This document shows positions 21,500 through 21,946 of a stretch of 21,946 nucleotides of DNA, one piece after another. Both the position numbers and the translations under genes were made by a program. The stretch's first letter is position 1. Each line of letters begins with the position of its first letter. Source of the DNA: DASRJX01 sp035649235. Lineage in GTDB: Bacteria > Acidobacteriota > Polarisedimenticolia > Gp22-AA2. Location: assembly GCA_035649235.1 (NCBI GenBank), contig DASRJX010000061.1, positions 1 to 21,946 on the forward strand, given 5' to 3'. The notes below the pieces were generated by a model that was not told the origin of the DNA, did no database searches, and saw nothing but the letters and a program-made list of their open reading frames with translations.

Positions 21500-21946
21500 G
21501 ACTCGCCGCCCACCAGCCGCAATACCTGCCGTGGCTGGGATACTTCGACAAGATGGATCGGGTGGATCTCTTCGTCCTCCTCGACACCGTTCAGTACAAG
21601 AAGAACGAATGGCAGAATCGTAATCGTATCCGGACGGCGTCCGGCTGGCAGTGGCTCACGGTTCCGGTGCACCACCGCCTCCCGATGCGCCTCCTCGACG
21701 TCCAGGTGGACGACAACGCCGGATGGCGGCGCAAGCACCAGGAGGCGCTGAGGCAGTGCTACGCCCGCGCGCCCCATCGGCAGGACGTCCTGCCGCGGCT
21801 CCTGGACCTCCTCGACCGGCCCCATGCGTCGCTGGCGGATCTCAATGCCACCGGCGTCAGCCTCCTGGCCGATCTTCTCGGGGTCCGCACGGCCGTCGTC
21901 CTGGCCTCGAGCCTCGAGGATGTCCCCTCGGGTAAAGACGAGCGCC
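21496..21946 (+). CDS. WbqC-family protein, N-terminal 150 residues (cut by window end)
   Basis: The translation starts VRLAAHQPQYLPWLGYFDKM (1-20), continues with DTVQYKKNEWQNRNRI (30-45) and reaches WQWLTVPV (51-58). These are the three signature blocks of the WbqC-like family (PF08889), found in O-antigen and other polysaccharide clusters and usually about 220-240 residues long. Its biochemical role is not established; some clusters place it with amino-sugar biosynthesis or glycan decoration. GGAG at 21484-21487 lies 8 bases before GTG 21496, and no other start gives the conserved HQPQYLPW so close to the N-terminus. The frame is open to the right edge, so the C-terminal third is missing. 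Confidence 0.92.
   Translation, partial: MRLAAHQPQYLPWLGYFDKMDRVDLFVLLDTVQYKKNEWQNRNRIRTASGWQWLTVPVHHRLPMRLLDVQVDDNAGWRRKHQEALRQCYARAPHRQDVLPRLLDLLDRPHASLADLNATGVSLLADLLGVRTAVVLASSLEDVPSGKDER

Noticed and set aside
21590..21645. AT-richer patch suggesting recent insertion or transfer
   Set aside because: These bases encode the conserved WbqC block QYKKNEWQNRNRI, whose Lys/Asn/Gln content requires AT-rich codons.
1..21946. CRISPR array, tRNA/rRNA genes, insertion sequences, attachment sites
   Set aside because: Scanning by eye found no regularly spaced repeats, no tRNA-like cloverleaf, no transposase or integrase motif and no flanking direct repeats. A computed search would be needed to exclude weak cases.

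Overview
The window is one end of a high-GC (visibly around 70 percent or more) bacterial genome fragment with very little non-coding DNA. The gene content (HprK-related kinase, PqqD-type protein, nucleotidyltransferase family 5 and an envelope polysaccharide locus) fits uncultivated soil or sediment lineages such as Acidobacteriota or Myxococcota relatives. The sequence alone does not fix the phylum.

Layout. Positions 1-1937 (minus strand) hold the 5' three quarters of leuS. A 158-base divergent intergenic region (1938-2095) carries a plausible promoter for each direction. From 2096 to the right edge everything is on the plus strand and looks like one long transcription unit of 15 supported genes plus two doubtful small ORFs. 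Most junctions are 4-base ATGA or GTGA stop/start overlaps or gaps of a few bases. The last gene is cut by the window edge.

The unit has two parts. The first (2096-8284) is a peptide-modification-like module: a nucleotidyltransferase-fold protein, a PqqD-like peptide-binding protein, a radical SAM/SPASM enzyme, a 63-residue three-cysteine peptide that looks like a RiPP precursor, an HprK-related kinase, and a fusion of a degenerate GspE/PilB-type ATPase with an HD domain. The second (8281 to the end) is a Wzx/Wzy-type polysaccharide locus: an S26 peptidase-like domain fused to a Wza-type export protein, a Wzc-type copolymerase/BY-kinase, an O-antigen ligase/polymerase family protein, a Wzx-type flippase, five glycosyltransferases (one CgeB-like, three GT4, one GT9), a zinc-ribbon methyltransferase and a WbqC-family protein. 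No initiating sugar-phosphate transferase is present in the window.

How the parts may work together: the second half would assemble, flip, polymerise and export a surface or exopolysaccharide. Coupling of the peptide module to it through overlapping reading frames suggests co-production. Whether the peptide is a secreted RiPP, a regulator of the polysaccharide machinery or something else cannot be told from sequence. The most distinctive features are the peptide with its adjacent radical SAM, PqqD and kinase genes, its C-terminal serine (a possible kinase target by analogy with lasso-peptide kinases), and the two unusual fusions.
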